In this document: positions 53,161-62,081 of the stretch, one piece after another
Numbering within the stretch: position 1 is the first letter of the stretch
Layout of the letters: every line of letters begins with the position of its first letter
NCBI RefSeq assembly: GCF_004522215.1
Contig: NZ_SDLR01000001.1
Coordinates: 248,001-312,000, forward strand
Reading direction: 5' to 3'
DNA from: Ammoniphilus sp. YIM 78166
GTDB taxonomy: Bacteria; Bacillota; Bacilli; Aneurinibacillales; RAOX-1
DNA length: 64,000 bases
Made by a program: the position numbers and the translations under genes
The notes under the pieces: generated by a model
Databases searched by the model: none
Told to the model about the DNA's origin: nothing
What the model saw: the letters and a program-made list of their open reading frames with translations, nothing else

Positions 53161-54279
53161 ATGCAAAACACATTATGTCATGACTTACTAGATCCTGCAA
53201 AAGACCTCTCGAAAGTGATGCAAGACCACGTAGATCAGGAGTCAGATAAAGAACGAATTTTCTTGAAAATCTGGCCGCATTTCGTCAAAGGCGGATTCCA
53301 CCGTTTGTTGATTGATTCCCGTTTGGGAGGGTGGGGACTGGAACTTAAGCAATACCTAAACGTATTGCGAATTTTGGCTAATGGAGATGGAGCGCTGGCC
53401 TTGGGTGTGCATGTTCATAACATTGCGGTCAAAATGATAAGTGAATTAGGGGATGAAACTTTCCGAGATCGTTTGGCAACATGGATTGAAGAGGGAAAAA
53501 TTTTTGCGCTTGCCCGGTCCGAGCATGGAAGAGACTACCGATATGATTTTTCCACTAGAGTATCCCAAGAAAAAGTTTCAATGATATTAAGCGGCCAAAA
53601 AGATTTTTGCACCCTTGCAGGTTTGGCAGATTATTATGTCGTTTTCGCACAAACGGAAGCGATCCATCCATCTATGAATTCTTTGCAAGTTTGCATTGCC
53701 AGCAGCAAGGCTCCTGCGGTTGAGGTAATCAAATCAAACAGCTTTGATGCGATGGTTGCCTCCTCTACTCATAGTTTGCGCTTTAATCACTATGTATTAA
53801 CTCCAACCGAGTTGGTCGGCAAACCTGGAGCCATTACTGCTTTATTAAATCCTGACATCCTTTCACTCGGGATATGTGCCATCAACCTTGGCATGGCAGA
53901 TTCGGGAATGAAACTGTTTTTGGAAAAACAAAAAAACCTTGATCACAATGTCGAGGTCATAAGATGGTTAGGTCTAATTGACGTACTGCGGCGCAGTACA
54001 GAATTATTGCTTAATGAATCCATTCACTCACGTCCTCACTCGGTTGCCGATTCCGGTGTTTGTCTAAGACGCGCAAAAGCATCTTCCGATATGTTGATTC
54101 GGGAGGTAACAGAAGGCACGATAAACCATTTAGGAATGGAAGGGATAATCTCCAAAAATAAGTTCATTTATCTGAGAAATAATTCTTATGCTACCCAGCT
54201 ATTGCCTCCTAATACTCAAAAATGCCTGTTGATGCTAGGGACTGAACGACGTAAGCATGGTAAGGAGGATCGCAATTAA
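53161..54279 (+). CDS. Acyl-CoA-dehydrogenase-like flavoprotein
   Basis: A 372-residue member of the acyl-CoA dehydrogenase fold, judged by FHRLLIDSRLGGWGLELKQY near residue 45, DGALALGVHVHNIAVKM near 80 and the beta domain FALARSEHGRDY and ILSGQKDFCTLAGLADYYVVF. The C-terminal helical domain is divergent and I cannot place a catalytic base. The ATG at 53161 has GAGGGGGG upstream; the ATG at 53131 is possible. It lies among molybdenum enzyme genes, so it may be a monooxygenase or dehydrogenase acting before or after the hydroxylase. Confidence 0.75.
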   Translation: MQNTLCHDLLDPAKDLSKVMQDHVDQESDKERIFLKIWPHFVKGGFHRLLIDSRLGGWGLELKQYLNVLRILANGDGALALGVHVHNIAVKMISELGDETFRDRLATWIEEGKIFALARSEHGRDYRYDFSTRVSQEKVSMILSGQKDFCTLAGLADYYVVFAQTEAIHPSMNSLQVCIASSKAPAVEVIKSNSFDAMVASSTHSLRFNHYVLTPTELVGKPGAITALLNPDILSLGICAINLGMADSGMKLFLEKQKNLDHNVEVIRWLGLIDVLRRSTELLLNESIHSRPHSVADSGVCLRRAKASSDMLIREVTEGTINHLGMEGIISKNKFIYLRNNSYATQLLPPNTQKCLLMLGTERRKHGKEDRN

Positions 54280-54327
54280 ACGACGCAGATCTATGAAAAA
54301 ATTAGTCAAAACAGAGGAGCAGTGGCC

Positions 54328-55377
54328 ATGAATGATTTTTATAGACATATGAAGAAAATGAAAGAAAAGAATCGTGATAGATTTGCAATGGCAACCGTCA
54401 TCGCTGTGGATGGTTCCGCTTACAGACACCCGGGAGCCAAAATGCTGATATGCGAAGACGGAAGTCAATATGGGACGATCAGTGCAGGGTGTTTAGAGGA
54501 AGATTTAGCTTATCGCGCTCAAGAAGTCATTATCAATAACCAGCCGCAAACGTTGACTTACGACCTCAGATCAGAGGATGATTTATCCTGGGGCCAGGGT
54601 GCAGGATGCAATGGAAGCATCAAGGTCTATGTTGAACCCTACGAATGGGAGTATAAGCCGCCTTTTCACAGCAAGCCGATATGGCCTGAAGTGGAAACGG
54701 TATTAGAATCTGGCAATAAGGTTGCGGTGGCCAAAAGAATTTCTGACGATTCTCGGGAAAGATCTCATCTGTTTTATTCCGAAAAGGGGGATATTCTGTG
54801 CGATGTACAAGAAAACATAAAGCAAATGCTTCTTCCTGAGTTAATGAAATTTATGAATAGCGGGCAAAAGATTGACGTCATGAAGGCAGCCGATCTCGGT
54901 GGGGAGTTTTTGTTCGAATTATATGAACCGAGAGAGCTGTTATACATTTTTGGGGCGGGTCCGGATGTTGAACCTTTGGCCCGATTGGCTTCTGAACTCG
55001 ACTTCCATGTAACCATCATCGATCCTAGAAGTGATCGTTGCAATGAAAGGTTTTTTCCGACGGTCGATCAATTAATACCAGAGCATCCAGAATCCTATTT
55101 GGAAAGAAATAATATATCCAGCAAAAGCTTTGTATTGATTATGACGCATAGCTTTCAGAGAGACAGTCATATATTGCGCAAACTTATTCCGATTTCCCCC
55201 CGCTATTTAGGAGTATTAGGTCCTAGGCGAAGAACAGAACGTTTAATCGTTCCTGAACCTTTACCTGATTCTATCAAATCCCCAATCGGGTTGGGTATCG
55301 GCGCTGAGGGTCCCGAAGAAGTTAGCATAAGTATTCTGGCAGAGTTACTGGCAGTGAGGAATAACAAGCAAAAATGA
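54328..55377 (+). CDS. XdhC/CoxI-family protein
   Basis: A 349-residue maturation factor of molybdenum hydroxylases. The N-terminal XdhC domain has GSAYRHPGAKMLICEDG near residue 28 and SAGCLEEDL near 50. The C-terminal Rossmann-like domain has LYIFGAGPDVEPLARLA near 205, and IMTHSFQRDSHIL and YLGVLGPRRRTERL near 270-300. Known members bind the cofactor, promote addition of the sulfido ligand and insert it into the enzyme. The ATG at 54328 has GAGGAG nine bases upstream; the GTG at 54322 is too close. Confidence 0.9.
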   Translation: MNDFYRHMKKMKEKNRDRFAMATVIAVDGSAYRHPGAKMLICEDGSQYGTISAGCLEEDLAYRAQEVIINNQPQTLTYDLRSEDDLSWGQGAGCNGSIKVYVEPYEWEYKPPFHSKPIWPEVETVLESGNKVAVAKRISDDSRERSHLFYSEKGDILCDVQENIKQMLLPELMKFMNSGQKIDVMKAADLGGEFLFELYEPRELLYIFGAGPDVEPLARLASELDFHVTIIDPRSDRCNERFFPTVDQLIPEHPESYLERNNISSKSFVLIMTHSFQRDSHILRKLIPISPRYLGVLGPRRRTERLIVPEPLPDSIKSPIGLGIGAEGPEEVSISILAELLAVRNNKQK

Positions 55378-55392
55378 AAGGGAGAGTGAAAA

Positions 55393-56415
55393 ATGGATTC
55401 CATTCCACAAACAACAGACACCCTGCAGCGCCCTCTCCGTGACCTGCGCATTTCAGTCACAGATCGTTGTAATTTTCGCTGCCGCTATTGTATGCCGGAA
55501 GAAGTGTTCGGTCCCGATTTTCAGTTTCTCCCGAAGGATCAGTTGCTCACTTTTGAAGAAATTGCGAGGCTAGCTCGGATTTTTGCATCACTTGGCGTCG
55601 GGAAGATTCGCCTATCCGGGGGCGAGCCGTTGTTACGCAAAGATCTGCCGAAGCTAATCCGGATGTTAGGAAAGATCGAGGGCATCTCTGACATTGCCTT
55701 AACGACGAACGGTTCGCTCCTTGCCAAACATGTCAACGAACTCAAGTATGCCGGACTTTGCCGGATCAACGTAAGTCTGGATAGTATAAACGATGAAGTT
55801 TTTCGCCGAATGAATGGCGGGCGCTGCGATGTCAAAACCGTTCTGGAAGGAATTGAAGCTGCGGTGAACATCGGAATAAAAGTGAAAGTGAATATGGTTG
55901 TGCAAAAAGGGGTGAACGACAAGGAGATTTTGCCCATGGCCCGATACTTCCGGGGAACCGGACATATTTTGCGATTTATTGAGTTCATGGATGTTGGAAA
56001 TAGCAACGGATGGAATCTAAAGCAGGTGTTGTCCAAACGAGAAATTGTGGAGCGCATTAATGCGGAGATGCCTTTAGAACCTATCCCCTCCAATTACTTA
56101 GGTGAAGTGGCCAGCCGTTATCGCTATCGCGGCACGAAGGAAGAGATCGGGTTCATTTCCTCGGTCACAGAGTCCTTTTGTTCAACCTGTACGCGGGCTC
56201 GTCTCTCAGCGAATGGAAGTCTCTATACTTGCTTGTTTGCTAATCAAGGAACTGACCTTCGTTCCCTCATTCATGCTGGAGCTTGTGATGAAGAAATCCG
56301 TTTGCAAATCCAGGGGGTTTGGAACGGCAGAATCGATCGTTATTCTGACGAGAGACTTGACCATACAAACATTCCAAACCATAAGAAGATAGAAATGCAC
56401 TACATTGGAGGATAG
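55393..56415 (+). CDS. moaA: GTP 3',8-cyclase
   Basis: A 340-residue radical-SAM enzyme for the first step of molybdenum cofactor synthesis (GTP to 3',8-cyclo-GTP, later cPMP). The radical-SAM cluster ligands are C26, C30 and C33. The second iron-sulphur site is in [20 protein letters not shown] near 257-276, and the protein ends in the functionally needed double glycine (YIGG). Sixteen bases after xdhC. A moaC partner is not in the window. Confidence 0.95.
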   Translation: MDSIPQTTDTLQRPLRDLRISVTDRCNFRCRYCMPEEVFGPDFQFLPKDQLLTFEEIARLARIFASLGVGKIRLSGGEPLLRKDLPKLIRMLGKIEGISDIALTTNGSLLAKHVNELKYAGLCRINVSLDSINDEVFRRMNGGRCDVKTVLEGIEAAVNIGIKVKVNMVVQKGVNDKEILPMARYFRGTGHILRFIEFMDVGNSNGWNLKQVLSKREIVERINAEMPLEPIPSNYLGEVASRYRYRGTKEEIGFISSVTESFCSTCTRARLSANGSLYTCLFANQGTDLRSLIHAGACDEEIRLQIQGVWNGRIDRYSDERLDHTNIPNHKKIEMHYIGG

Positions 56416-56420
56416 AACAG

Positions 56421-57944
56421 ATGAGGATGACAGAAGCGATCAAATCGATGAACAATAATTTCGAAATAATAACAAGTCCCATAAGTGTGCAAGATCTTGT
56501 CTCCAAAGTGGAACATGAGGGAGCGGGAGCGATCCTTCTTTTCGCAGGAACCGTCAGGGAATGGACATATGGAAAGAGAACGGCGGCTCTTTCCTACGAA
56601 GGTTATGAACCTATGGCTCTCAAAGAGCTTCAGCGTATAGGTGACGGAGTTTCTGCACAATGGCCAGATGCTCGCCTAGCCATCACTCACCGATTGGGAG
56701 ATATGGGTATCGGGGATATTAGTGTAGCCATTGCGGTTTCCTCGCCCCATCGTCCCCAAGCCTATGCAGCTTCGCGTTATGCGATTGAAGAATTGAAGCG
56801 AACCGTGCCGATTTGGAAGAAGGAAATTTTCGAGGATGGCGTGGAGTGGGTGGAGGGCTGCCACATCCACGAAACGGCTTGGATGGAAACGGAATGCCGA
56901 GAAGGGCACCCGCACACCCATTGGTCCGATCGCGATCGGTATGCCCGCCAGATGCGCTTCCCTCCTATTGGTGAACCAGGGCAAGATTTACTAGCGCAAT
57001 CTCGGGTTGCCATTGTGGGTGTGGGTGCTCTTGGGGGAGCTATGGCTAACCATTTAGCACGTGCTGGTGTCGGGTTTTTGCGGATCATTGATCGCGATGT
57101 TGTCGATGTTTCCAACTTGCAGCGCCAAACATTGTTCCATGAAAGAGATGCGGCACTTAGTTTGCCGAAGGCTGTTGCTGCGAAAACGAATCTCCAACAG
57201 ATTAATTCCTCCATTGAGATTGAGGCAATCGCTCAAGATCTGAATGCGCAGAATGCGGAAGCATTGCTGAGCGACGTGCATTTGATTTTAGACGGAAATG
57301 ATAATTTTGCAACACGCTACTTGATTAATGAAGTAAGCCTCAAGCATCGCATACCTTGGATTTACGGTGGCATCGTCGGGGATGTCGGGGAAACGTGCAC
57401 GTTCTTGCCTGGCCAGGGACCGTGTTTTGCCTGCCTTCATCCTACGTCACCGCAGATCGGACTATTGCCTAACTGTGAAACGGCAGGGGTAATCGGGCCC
57501 ATTGTTCAAGTGATTGCGTCTTATCAAGTGGCGGAAGCCTTGAAGATTCTCGTCAAGGATCAAGAAAAAGTGAGGAAAAGCTTGTTGCATGTTGAGATGT
57601 GGAATTTCGCCCAGCGTGAAATGAAACTTCCGGCAGACACTTCTTGCCGGGTCTGTAAAGAGAAGCATTTTCCCTATTTGCAGGGAGAAGAGGGAGAATC
57701 GGTAAGTTTGCTATGTGGCCGGGATACCATACAAGTACGCCCCAAGGAAACAAAACATTTGGATTTAGTCCTTTTGGCGAAGGAACTTTCGCCCTTGGGA
57801 GCGGTTCGATTAAGTCCTTATTTTCTTCGTTTTGATACAGGCGCATACCATCTCTCTGTTTTTCCGGATGGCCGTGTCCTCGTTCACGGAACTTCTGAAC
57901 ATTCAATCGCTCGCGGCTTATATGCACAATATCTCGGCGGCTAA
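56421..57944 (+). CDS. MoaE-MoeB/ThiF fusion: molybdopterin synthase large subunit with adenylyltransferase
   Basis: A 507-residue two-enzyme chain. Residues about 1-150 are MoaE (GAGAILLFAGTVREW, then VPIWKKEIFEDGVEWVEG with the active-site lysine). Residues about 165-405 are a ThiF/MoeB adenylyltransferase (RYARQMRFPPIGEPGQDLL, nucleotide loop VGVGALGG, DGNDNFATRYLINE). Zinc cysteines are in CFACLHP and CRVCKEK. A last domain (about 420-507) ends in YLGG. The MoeB part should activate MoaD by adenylation, and MoaE should then use MoaD sulphur to make molybdopterin. GGAGG lies at the end of moaA. Confidence 0.9.
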   Translation: MRMTEAIKSMNNNFEIITSPISVQDLVSKVEHEGAGAILLFAGTVREWTYGKRTAALSYEGYEPMALKELQRIGDGVSAQWPDARLAITHRLGDMGIGDISVAIAVSSPHRPQAYAASRYAIEELKRTVPIWKKEIFEDGVEWVEGCHIHETAWMETECREGHPHTHWSDRDRYARQMRFPPIGEPGQDLLAQSRVAIVGVGALGGAMANHLARAGVGFLRIIDRDVVDVSNLQRQTLFHERDAALSLPKAVAAKTNLQQINSSIEIEAIAQDLNAQNAEALLSDVHLILDGNDNFATRYLINEVSLKHRIPWIYGGIVGDVGETCTFLPGQGPCFACLHPTSPQIGLLPNCETAGVIGPIVQVIASYQVAEALKILVKDQEKVRKSLLHVEMWNFAQREMKLPADTSCRVCKEKHFPYLQGEEGESVSLLCGRDTIQVRPKETKHLDLVLLAKELSPLGAVRLSPYFLRFDTGAYHLSVFPDGRVLVHGTSEHSIARGLYAQYLGG

Positions 57945-58013
57945 GACAATGTTCAATTAGATAGTAGAATTAGTAGATTTTTTATATTACCTATGGGAAG
58001 AGGAGTGTTGGCT

Positions 58014-58259
58014 TTGCAAGTAAATGTATTGTTCTTTGCTTCATTGGTCGATAAAACCGGAACGAGCAGCTGGGCACCTTTTTTACATTCACGTTCAACA
58101 GTAGAAGATATGAAAAGAATATTAATAAAACAATTTCCCGCGTGCGCAGACCTGCTGCCTGTCTGTCATGTGGCGCTGAATCAAGAATACGTAAAGGGCA
58201 ATCCTGTATTGCAAGAATCGGACGAGATTGCAATTTTTCCGCCCGTAAGTGGAGGTTGA
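58014..58259 (+). CDS. moaD: Molybdopterin synthase sulphur carrier subunit
   Basis: An 81-residue ubiquitin-like protein (VNVLFFASLVDKTG at the start, FPPVSGG at the end). The terminal double glycine is adenylated and thiocarboxylated by the upstream MoeB part. The start chosen is TTG at 58014, which has GAGGAG eight bases upstream and fits the usual MoaD length; an ATG at 57993 adds seven residues that include that signal. Confidence 0.85.
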   Translation: MQVNVLFFASLVDKTGTSSWAPFLHSRSTVEDMKRILIKQFPACADLLPVCHVALNQEYVKGNPVLQESDEIAIFPPVSGG

Positions 58260-58264
58260 AGTAA

Positions 58265-59536
58265 ATGAACGTAGTGAATAAACATGTCCCCAATTTGTCC
58301 CCTATCCCATTGGAGGAAGCACAACAGCTTGTTTTTTCAACAATACGGGCTCTTCCGATTATTCATATTCCCTTGTCTCAAGCCTATGGGTATTGCCTCG
58401 CAGAAACCGTTAAGGCAGACCACGACGTCCCGATGTTTGAGCGATCGATGGTGGATGGGTATGCGCTTAGGGCAGAAGATGTGGGATCGGCAAGTGGGTC
58501 CGACCCAGTTAAGCTGCAGGTGATCGAAGAGATTCCAGCCGGACATATGCCTAGGCAAAAAATAACCCAAGGCACTTCAAGCCGTATCATGACGGGAGCA
58601 CCCATTCCGACAGGAGCGGATGCCGTGATCAAAGTAGAGGAAACGGAGGCTGAGGATGGCGGGACAACGGTTTTGATTTACGAGTCCATTCCGGTTGGCG
58701 GGGCCATTTCCCCAAAGGGGCAAGACATGGAAGAGGGAAATGTAGTATTGAAACCAGGTACTCTTCTAGGGCCTATTGAAGTGGCACTTCTAGCTACTTT
58801 TGGAGTCGCGATAGTGCCGGTATATGCTAAGCCTACGGTCGGCATTCTTTCGACTGGAAGTGAATTGCTGAATGTAGATGAGCCCATGCTTCCTGGTAAA
58901 CTCCGTGACAGTAACGGCGTGATGCTTGCCGGTCTGATCAGCCAGGCTGGCGGGACCCCGGTCCATTTCGGTCTTGTGCCGGACGTGCCGGAAGTGCTGG
59001 AAAAAAGGATGATTGAGATCCTGCAACAGGTGGATATTCTGGTTACAAGCGGTGGAGTTTCCATGGGTGAATATGACTATTTGGGAAGGGCTTTTGAGAA
59101 AATCGGGGCAAACGTGGTATTCTGGAAGACTTTGACACGTCCGGGAATGCCTGTGTTGTATGGAACATGGAAAGAAAAGCCGATTTTTTCCCTCGCTGGA
59201 AATCCAGCATCATCTTACGTCAATGCATGGTTATATTTGTTGCCTGCCATACGCTTCATGTCAGGATCGGAAGATCCTTTCCCGCCGCGGATAAAGGCTT
59301 TATGCGATGAAAAGATTGAAAAGATGGATATGCCTCATACTAGGTATTTGCGAGGGTTATCCTACGTGTCTTCTTCCGGTGAACTGAGACTCAAGATTTC
59401 GAAGAAACAGTCATCTAATGTCCTGTCCAGCTTCCTGGAAAGCAACTGTCTTGTCAGGGTTCCCGGGAATGAAGGCTTTAATGAAGGCGAGCTCATTGAA
59501 GTGGAATTATTAGGGGCTATCAAACAAGAAGAATAG
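58265..59536 (+). CDS. moeA: Molybdopterin molybdenumtransferase
   Basis: A 423-residue MoeA. It shows FERSMVDGYALRAEDV near residue 60, the MoaB/Mog-like domain with GILSTGSELLNVDEPMLPGK and DILVTSGGVSMGEYDYL near 260, and SLAGNPASSYVNAWLYLLPA near 307. It inserts molybdate into adenylated molybdopterin. It starts five bases after moaD. Function inferred from family, with strong motif support. Confidence 0.94.
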   Translation: MNVVNKHVPNLSPIPLEEAQQLVFSTIRALPIIHIPLSQAYGYCLAETVKADHDVPMFERSMVDGYALRAEDVGSASGSDPVKLQVIEEIPAGHMPRQKITQGTSSRIMTGAPIPTGADAVIKVEETEAEDGGTTVLIYESIPVGGAISPKGQDMEEGNVVLKPGTLLGPIEVALLATFGVAIVPVYAKPTVGILSTGSELLNVDEPMLPGKLRDSNGVMLAGLISQAGGTPVHFGLVPDVPEVLEKRMIEILQQVDILVTSGGVSMGEYDYLGRAFEKIGANVVFWKTLTRPGMPVLYGTWKEKPIFSLAGNPASSYVNAWLYLLPAIRFMSGSEDPFPPRIKALCDEKIEKMDMPHTRYLRGLSYVSSSGELRLKISKKQSSNVLSSFLESNCLVRVPGNEGFNEGELIEVELLGAIKQEE

Positions 59537-59550
59537 CAAGGAGCAATCAT

Positions 59551-60201
59551 ATGGGGAATATAGGTGCACTCATTTTAGCAGCTGGAATGGCAACTCGTAT
59601 GGGACAGCCTAAACAGCTGATTCCGTTGGATGAGAAACCACTGTTTCGCTATTCGGTTGATGCAGCTGTTTCCGCTGGCCTAAAGCCCATCATTTTAGTT
59701 GGCGGAAAACACGTAAAGGAGTTGCGTCAACATGTCACTGATATAGAAGATATAGAGGTCATCGAGAATGAGAAATTTCAAACGGGGATGGCTTCATCAT
59801 TAAAAGTCGGAATCAAAGCTTTAACAGGACAGGCTGATGCAGTTGTTGTTTTTTTAGCCGATCAGCCTTTTGTACATCCTGTAGTCGTTCAAAAAATTCT
59901 GGAAATTTATGAGTTTGATCAGAAAGAAGGTGTTCGTATCATACGACCTGTTTATGCTGGCGTCGCGGGTCACCCTGTTTTATTTGATGCGGATTTATTT
60001 GGGGAATTTGAAAACATTCAGGGGGATGAAGGCGGAAAATCAATCATAAAAAAACATCAGTCCCATTTAAAGGCCATTCCATTTGAGTCCTTTGAATGGG
60101 GGATGGATGCCGACACCCCTGAGGATTTAGCGAAGATTAAGGAGATAGCTCCAAGATATGCAAAAATGATGAATTCTCTCCCAGATATGGGAGAGAGGTG
60201 A
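59551..60201 (+). CDS. MobA/MocA-like molybdopterin nucleotidyltransferase
   Basis: A 216-residue protein with the nucleotidyltransferase opening LILAAGMATRMGQPKQLIPL, and FLADQPFVHPVV near 108. It resembles MocA or PucB, which add CMP (or GMP) to the cofactor. Xanthine-dehydrogenase-family enzymes use the cytidine form, so a CTP-dependent role fits. AAGGAG precedes the ATG. Last gene of the island before the terminator. Confidence 0.85.
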   Translation: MGNIGALILAAGMATRMGQPKQLIPLDEKPLFRYSVDAAVSAGLKPIILVGGKHVKELRQHVTDIEDIEVIENEKFQTGMASSLKVGIKALTGQADAVVVFLADQPFVHPVVVQKILEIYEFDQKEGVRIIRPVYAGVAGHPVLFDADLFGEFENIQGDEGGKSIIKKHQSHLKAIPFESFEWGMDADTPEDLAKIKEIAPRYAKMMNSLPDMGER

Positions 60202-60301
60202 CCTAGGAATCAGACAGACTAAATTACATCTTACCATGTGACGTTTTTCTGTGAGTGAATGACTGTTGGAAAGTACTTTTCTAAAATACGATAGATCAAT
60301 C

Positions 60302-60329
60302 AAAGAGAGACAGTTTAGTCTCTCTTTTT
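60302..60329 (+). terminator. Terminator of the molybdenum island
   Basis: AAAGAGAGAC pairs with GTCTCTCTTT around AGTTTA, then two more T follow. It lies 100 bases after the last gene. The stretch from here to 60590 holds no gene that I can see. Confidence 0.85.
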
Positions 60330-60590
60330 CACTAACAACATAGCTACTGTTGAGATATCTTATGTCCAACTACTAAATTTGAAAAGGACTATGGATTGGC
60401 TGTTTCAGAGTAAATAAAGATTAAGGGATGGGAAAGTTTCGAAAAAAGTAGGTCCTCTCCTCATTTATTATAAATATAACCACCCGAACTACAGAGCTAT
60501 GGATTTCTTGCACTTGAATTAAAAGCTTGCAATTCCTTGTATTTATGTAAGCGTTTTAACGTTAAAAACAAATAAGAAAAGGAGAGGAAG

Positions 60591-60632
60591 ATGTTAGGTT
60601 TATTGCTAGGCCAATTGATCTGTCCCCCCTGA
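60591..60632 (+). other. Thirteen-codon stub with a strong ribosome binding site
   Basis: AAAAGGAGAGGAAG precedes ATG. The reading frame gives a hydrophobic start (MLGLLLGQLICPP) and then a stop ten bases before the end of the minus-strand transporter gene. It looks like the first codons of a membrane protein cut off by a rearrangement. May be chance. Confidence 0.3.
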
Positions 60633-60641
60633 ATATTTTTG

Positions 60642-61085
60642 CTAATAGATGCTGCGAGATATAAAAGCTAGCCCGATTACCATCATGATGAAACCAAAAA
60701 TCCGTCTCCAGTCCATTGGTATTTTAGGTACATCAAGAAAACCGAAATGATCAATAATCATGCTTATAAAAATTTGCCCGCTGATGATCGACAAGAAAAC
60801 CAGAGTGACGCCAAGATGAGGTATGGTCAACACGATGGTTGAAATGACAATTACACCTAAAAATCCCCCGAGTAGCTGCCATTTTGGGGCATCAACTATG
60901 TGCAACATGTTTCCTTTTCCGAAAAATATTGAAATGAAAAAAATAAAAAGAGTTCCTATGAAAAAATTTACAAATATTGCTTCCAATGAGCCAACTCTTT
61001 TCCCTAAAGCGCTATTAATGGACCCTTGAATACTTAAGCACGCACCACCAAAAAAGACTTAGAATAAATATAACAATTTAATCAT
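60642..61085 (-). pseudogene. DMT-type transporter (YdcZ/DUF606-like) with a nonsense codon
   Basis: Reading from the ATG at 61085, with GGAG upstream, gives MIKLLYLF, then TAA (61061-61059), then VFFGGACLSIQGSINSALGK and on to residue 147 in the same frame. The body has four to five hydrophobic segments. One base (TTA to TAA) would explain the stop at codon nine. A shorter product could start at TTG 60986, but would lack the first membrane segment. Alternatively a sequencing error. Confidence 0.75.
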
Positions 61086-61140
61086 GACTATTCTCCATAG
61101 CTTTCCAGCTTTGAATTGAGTATCCGGAACTAGAAAGAAG

Positions 61141-61178
61141 TAGACTCTCCTTGAACTTAAGCAGTCCAGGAGAGTCTA
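61141..61178 (-). terminator. Terminator of the minus-strand three-gene operon
   Basis: TAGACTCTCCT and AGGAGAGTCTA (11 base pairs) enclose a 16-base loop, three bases after the VOC stop codon. The T tract on the minus strand is interrupted. Confidence 0.65.
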
Positions 61179-61181
61179 TTA

Positions 61182-61610
61182 TTATACGTAATACTTTAAA
61201 TAAACGGATTCATAATTCGTATTTGCAGGGTCAGGGGTGACAATTTCAATCATATAGCCATCGGGATCCTTAAAGAAAAGTTGGCGAAGACCGCTAGGGG
61301 CATTTTCTAGCTCGTACCAGACGATATTTTCTTTCTCTAATTCTTCAATAATACCATCCAGTTCTTGGGGAGAATCGACAAAGAAAGCTAGATGGGCCTC
61401 CTGAACGGATAATTTGCTACAGTCCGCGCGTTTAGAATCTTCTTTATGAATGACATGAATCATAACTTCTCCGAGTTTATACCACACCCCATCAAATTTA
61501 AAATTGGGACGGGGAATTTCCTCCAAGCCAAGTATGCGACCATAAAAATCCTTTGATTTCTCAACGTCTTGCACGGAAACGCTGATATGATCAATTCTTT
61601 TCAGCTTCAT
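61182..61610 (-). CDS. VOC-family (glyoxalase fold) protein
   Basis: A 142-residue vicinal-oxygen-chelate protein. It has IDHISVSVQDVEKSKDFYGRI-type opening (given in part), HLAFFVDSPQELDGIIEEL near 73, and FFKDPDGYMIEIVTPD near 112. The metal ligands would be H8, H73 and E120. It begins inside the previous gene (20-base overlap) with GAGGAGG upstream. Such proteins are lyases, isomerases or dioxygenases; the reaction is unknown. Confidence 0.85.
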   Translation of the reverse strand: MKLKRIDHISVSVQDVEKSKDFYGRILGLEEIPRPNFKFDGVWYKLGEVMIHVIHKEDSKRADCSKLSVQEAHLAFFVDSPQELDGIIEELEKENIVWYELENAPSGLRQLFFKDPDGYMIEIVTPDPANTNYESVYLKYYV

Positions 61611-62079
61611 AATATACCTCCTCGTATTCTTGTTTATTACGTAGGGTCTTATAGATAGCAGTATCTAGTTTCTTTGATAAATCAACGGAATAGGTTTTTT
61701 CATACTGGGGCTCGGATACAAGTCGGCCGCCGTAAAACATAATATCTTCGGACCCATTGATAATGACTTCAATGCAAGTCATGGGAAAAGAAACCTCAGG
61801 AATCGTTTCTAATAGAACTCTTGCTTTTCCTTTAATGGCTCGAACATTGTCCGGAAGGGTCACTAATAATTGAATGTTAGGATCCTGTTTAATATTTTCA
61901 ATTACCGGTGATTTAGGAGAAATGGCAAAGCGTATATGATTCCGATCTACAGCGGCTAACCAGGATATGGCTGTGCAATAGATTTCTCTTGATGGGCATA
62001 CGGTTACAATGTATACTAATTTTTCGCCTTGAAGCTTCTTAACCAATTCAGGAGTAAGTTCTTTTATTTGACTTGACAT
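61591..62079 (-). CDS. Pyridoxamine-5'-phosphate-oxidase-fold flavoprotein
   Basis: A 162-residue split-barrel protein with YCTAISWLAAVDRNHIRFAI near residue 30 and LVTLPDNVRAIKGKARVLLE near 73. It may bind FMN and act as a reductase. It lies three bases after the acyl-CoA dehydrogenase gene and overlaps the VOC gene. Function in this operon unknown. Confidence 0.75.
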   Translation of the reverse strand: MSSQIKELTPELVKKLQGEKLVYIVTVCPSREIYCTAISWLAAVDRNHIRFAISPKSPVIENIKQDPNIQLLVTLPDNVRAIKGKARVLLETIPEVSFPMTCIEVIINGSEDIMFYGGRLVSEPQYEKTYSVDLSKKLDTAIYKTLRNKQEYEEVYYEAEKN

Positions 62080-62081
62080 GA

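Noticed and set aside
57553..57927. Minus-strand frame within the MoaE-MoeB gene
   Set aside because: It is a shadow of the fusion gene, without recognisable motifs.
60546..60562. CcpA-like cre site (ATGTAAGCGTTTTAAC)
   Set aside because: Several consensus positions fail, and no intact gene follows it.
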